A DNA stretch of 64,000 nucleotides. Source: Diogma glabrata. Lineage: Eukaryota > Arthropoda > Insecta > Diptera > Cylindrotomidae. Numbering within the stretch: the stretch's first letter is position 1; every line of letters starts with the position of its first letter. The stretch is from positions 190,692,811-190,756,810 of the forward strand of contig OY856188.1 in assembly GCA_963693315.1 (NCBI GenBank), written 5' to 3'. This document shows, one piece after another, positions 61,768 to 64,000 of this stretch. Position numbers and translations under genes: made by a program. The notes below the pieces were generated by a model. The model was not told the origin of the DNA, ran no database searches, and worked only from the letters and a program-made list of their open reading frames with translations.

Positions 61768-62059
61768 AACCAAATATTTAATGCTTTCCTAATAAAAATA
61801 ATATTCAAATATAAGAAATTATTGTAGTTTATCAATATTAAGTATAAATTAAAAACTTGTTCGCTATACAAATAAGCTCTTTATTTTTTACTAGAATGTA
61901 CCCACACGGCGATGCTCGTACTTTCTAAATAAGTGGTTAGAAACTGTTTTTTGTTGGAGTAAATACTATTAAAATTTTTTTTTTTGATTTTATTTAAGTT
62001 ATTTTATTAGTAATAAATTTATTTTTAATAAAAGAAACACTTGCTTATATTACGCAATA
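61768..62059 (+). other. 3' UTR and short spacer
   Basis: AATAAA occurs at about 61791 and again near 62026. No other feature seen. Confidence 0.5.
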
Positions 62060-62489
62060 TTTAGGCGCGCTATTTTTTTTTCGGTAGCCGAATCCGAAAT
62101 TCGACGTCCACGCCGTGCCGCCTGGGTAATGCTGACAGAATAAGGTTGGTGTATTGGAGACAAGCAGAGTAAAAACTGCTTAGTCAATGACGCTACATTA
62201 CGGCGAATCGGCACCTTACTACCAATGCAACTAAAGCGTCTATTCTCCATGTCAGGAGCGGCTTGGAGCGGGCGTCTGTCTTGGATCAAGCGGCTCGGTA
62301 TATAAACATGTAAAAAGGTTGTTTCTGGTAACCTTAAGATGCAGAACGAAGCCATTCACGACAATTTGGGTTGGGCCTAAGGTTAAAACCCTAACCCCGG
62401 AAAAAAACTTTGTTAAATTTGGAAATCAGAAAGAGAATAACAGACCTGGATTTCAAAATAGAATTTTACCTTGACGTGAAAAAGGACCA
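62060..62489 (+). other. GC-richer 5' region of the RTE-type LINE
   Basis: Base composition rises sharply from about 62060, marking the 5' end of the LINE. It contains 'ttgggcctaaggttaaaacc' just before the endonuclease frame. The - strand frame at 62050-62355 has no recognised domain. Confidence 0.5.
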
Positions 62490-64000
62490 GACTACCGAAT
62501 CGGAATGTGGAACGTGCGCAGCCTGCGCGCTCCTGATGCTCTTATAAGTTTAGAAACAGAGGCGGAGAGGTATGGATATCATTGCTCTGCAAGAAATTAG
62601 ACAGCCGATAATCGGAAAACAAGATTTGGATAGTCACTCTCTATACTGTAGTGGTCATTCTTCTCGAACTTTTGGAACTGGCTTTCTTGTTGGTGCACGC
62701 ATACAAGAAACCGTGATGAAATTCATCCCGGTCAGTGAGAGAATCTGCTACCTACGTGTACGTGGTACATATAACAATATTTCTCTTATTGCCGTGCATG
62801 CACCTACTGAAGCTAAGACCGTCGACGAGAAGGATACTTTCTACATAGCACTGGAAGAGGTTATGAAACAAACACCAACACGTGACTTCATTATGGTTCT
62901 TGGTGACTTTAATGGACAGGTTGGAGGAGATATCTCTTATAGAGATGTGGTGGGTCCCAACAGCCTGCATTTGAATTCGAATGATAATGGTGATAGAATG
63001 ACTGAGTTTGCATTATCAAATAATTTGAGAACAGCCAGTACGTTCTTTCCACATCGATCGATTCATAAGCAGACTTGGGTCTCCCCGAATGGAAACACTC
63101 AAAATCAAATTGATCACGTGCTAATAACAGCACGTTTCTTTTCAAGCGTTCTGGATGTGCAATCCTTTAGAGGTGCATACATTGGAAGTGACCATTTCCT
63201 TGTATGTGCTACGATAAGGTTCCATGTCCCAAATCAAGGCATTCCAAAATTCAAACAATGAAAACGTTTTAACATCTCATCATTAAAGAATGCTGAAACG
63301 GAAGAGAGATATCAAAACCATATTCCCGAAACATTGGAGAAATCAGAAACCATTAATGGAGACGTCGATAAGTCATGGTATTTGCTCAAAGATACTGTTT
63401 TAAGTGCTGCTGAGGGAATACTTGGACGACCACAGAACCACTCCGAGAAGCCATGGACGGATCAAGCATGCCTTGACGCTATTCAATACAAAAGAGATTG
63501 CTATCTGAAGTGTCTACAAGGACGCAACACCAGGTCCACGAAGGAGAGCTATAAACTGGCAAGACAAGCCGTTACAAAGCTATGTAGACGAACGAAGAGA
63601 GAATGGTGGAAGAGACAGTTTGAGGAGATTGAAAGCTTCAATAAGGAACATTAATCGCGTAACTTGTTTCAACAGGTCAAAACCTTAACGAAAGGCCCTC
63701 TAACTAGATCGGCTGCTATTCAAACCGAAGATGGACCTTAAAAATATTTTAGATAATTGGGCCGCTTATTTTGAGAATCTTCTCAACTTAAGTGACCAGC
63801 AACAAGTCGGGCGACGAGCAAAGCTTATTCATGTGTCAAAGGTACATCTAGACAAACCAACCAAAGAGGAATTCAAAGCGGAGCTGTCAAAATTAAATTA
63901 CAACGCAATAAAGCACCTGGTATCGACGATATAACATCCGAAATGATTGTACATGGTGGTGAAACTCTATCCTGAAGATTGTTTGAACTGGAGGACTGAA
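62490..64000 (+). pseudogene. RTE/BovB-type LINE, endonuclease and start of RT, runs off the window
   Basis: The endonuclease begins near 62490 ('RIGMWNVRSLRAP') and includes 'DIIALQEIR', 'AVHAPTEAKT', 'VLGDFNGQVGG', 'NQIDHVLI' and 'GSDHFLV' in one open frame to 63261. A TGA there is read through in the same frame ('KRFNISSLKNAE'), and another stop lies at 63652 ('H*SRNLFQQVKTLTKGPL'). After a frameshift near 63735 comes 'ILDNWAAYFENLLN', then RT motif 'NKAPGIDDITSEMI' (about 63908-63950). The layout is that of RTE-clade (CFDP2/BovB-like) ORF2. Two stops and shifts make it inactive. Confidence 0.88.

Noticed and set aside
61861..62355. Independent - strand gene at 62050-62355
   Set aside because: The region is the GC-rich 5' part of the + strand RTE-type LINE, and the frame has no domain I can recognise.

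Overview
This is a 64 kb piece of a very AT-rich animal nuclear genome, most likely an insect. Spliced genes with GT...AG introns, (TA)n tracts hundreds of bases long, a 200-base assembly gap and dense transposons all point that way. I cannot name the order or species. Host genes are few and all lie on the + strand: one internal exon of a leucine-rich-repeat protein (26.0-26.4 kb), the long 3' exon of a cytosolic Hsc70 (43.45-45.2 kb), a broken Cullin-4 copy (50.1-51.8 kb) and a complete two-exon MTRES1-like mitochondrial S4-domain gene (60.8-61.8 kb). Almost everything else is mobile DNA.

Region by region. 0-7.5 kb holds TA tracts and foldback or terminal-inverted-repeat elements with a scrap of hAT transposase. 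7.88-21.36 kb is one LTR retrotransposon with a 4-bp target duplication. Its 5' LTR is split by a 4.65 kb hAT element with an exact 8-bp duplication. Its gag-protease ORF is split by a second, non-coding LTR element with 1003-bp LTRs and a 4-bp duplication. 22.8-26.0 kb is a LINE 3' end interrupted by a second copy of the 1.78 kb foldback repeat seen at 1.07-2.84 kb. 27-34 kb holds a decayed LINE, an assembly gap inside a TA tract, a largely intact Penelope-like RT with GIY-YIG endonuclease, another TA tract, and a LINE 5' half on the - strand. 34.4-40.7 kb holds a 3 kb hairpin-rich inverted-repeat element, then a LINE interrupted by a 270-bp MITE and by a 1.85 kb near-palindrome. 40.9-43.1 kb is another inverted-repeat element, directly upstream of the Hsc70 exon. 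45.9-57 kb contains a decayed repetitive protein, a PIF/Harbinger transposase, a second Harbinger fragment, the Cullin-4 pseudogene, and a spliced Myb/SANT-like Harbinger accessory gene split by a Mag-like Gypsy element (194-bp LTRs, 5-bp duplication). 57-60.8 kb is mostly non-coding with one clean MITE. 62-64 kb is an RTE/BovB-type LINE running off the window.

The strongest theme is nested non-autonomous parasites. The outer LTR element codes for Gag and protease but shows no RT or integrase. The LTR element inside it codes for nothing recognisable. The hAT inside its LTR has a broken transposase. Yet all three have clean target-site duplications and near-identical LTRs, so they appear to have been mobilised recently by enzymes supplied elsewhere. 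A second theme is foldback DNA: at least six long inverted repeats, one of which carries outward-facing hammerhead-ribozyme-like cores. All calls come from reading sequence and translations by eye; no database search was run.
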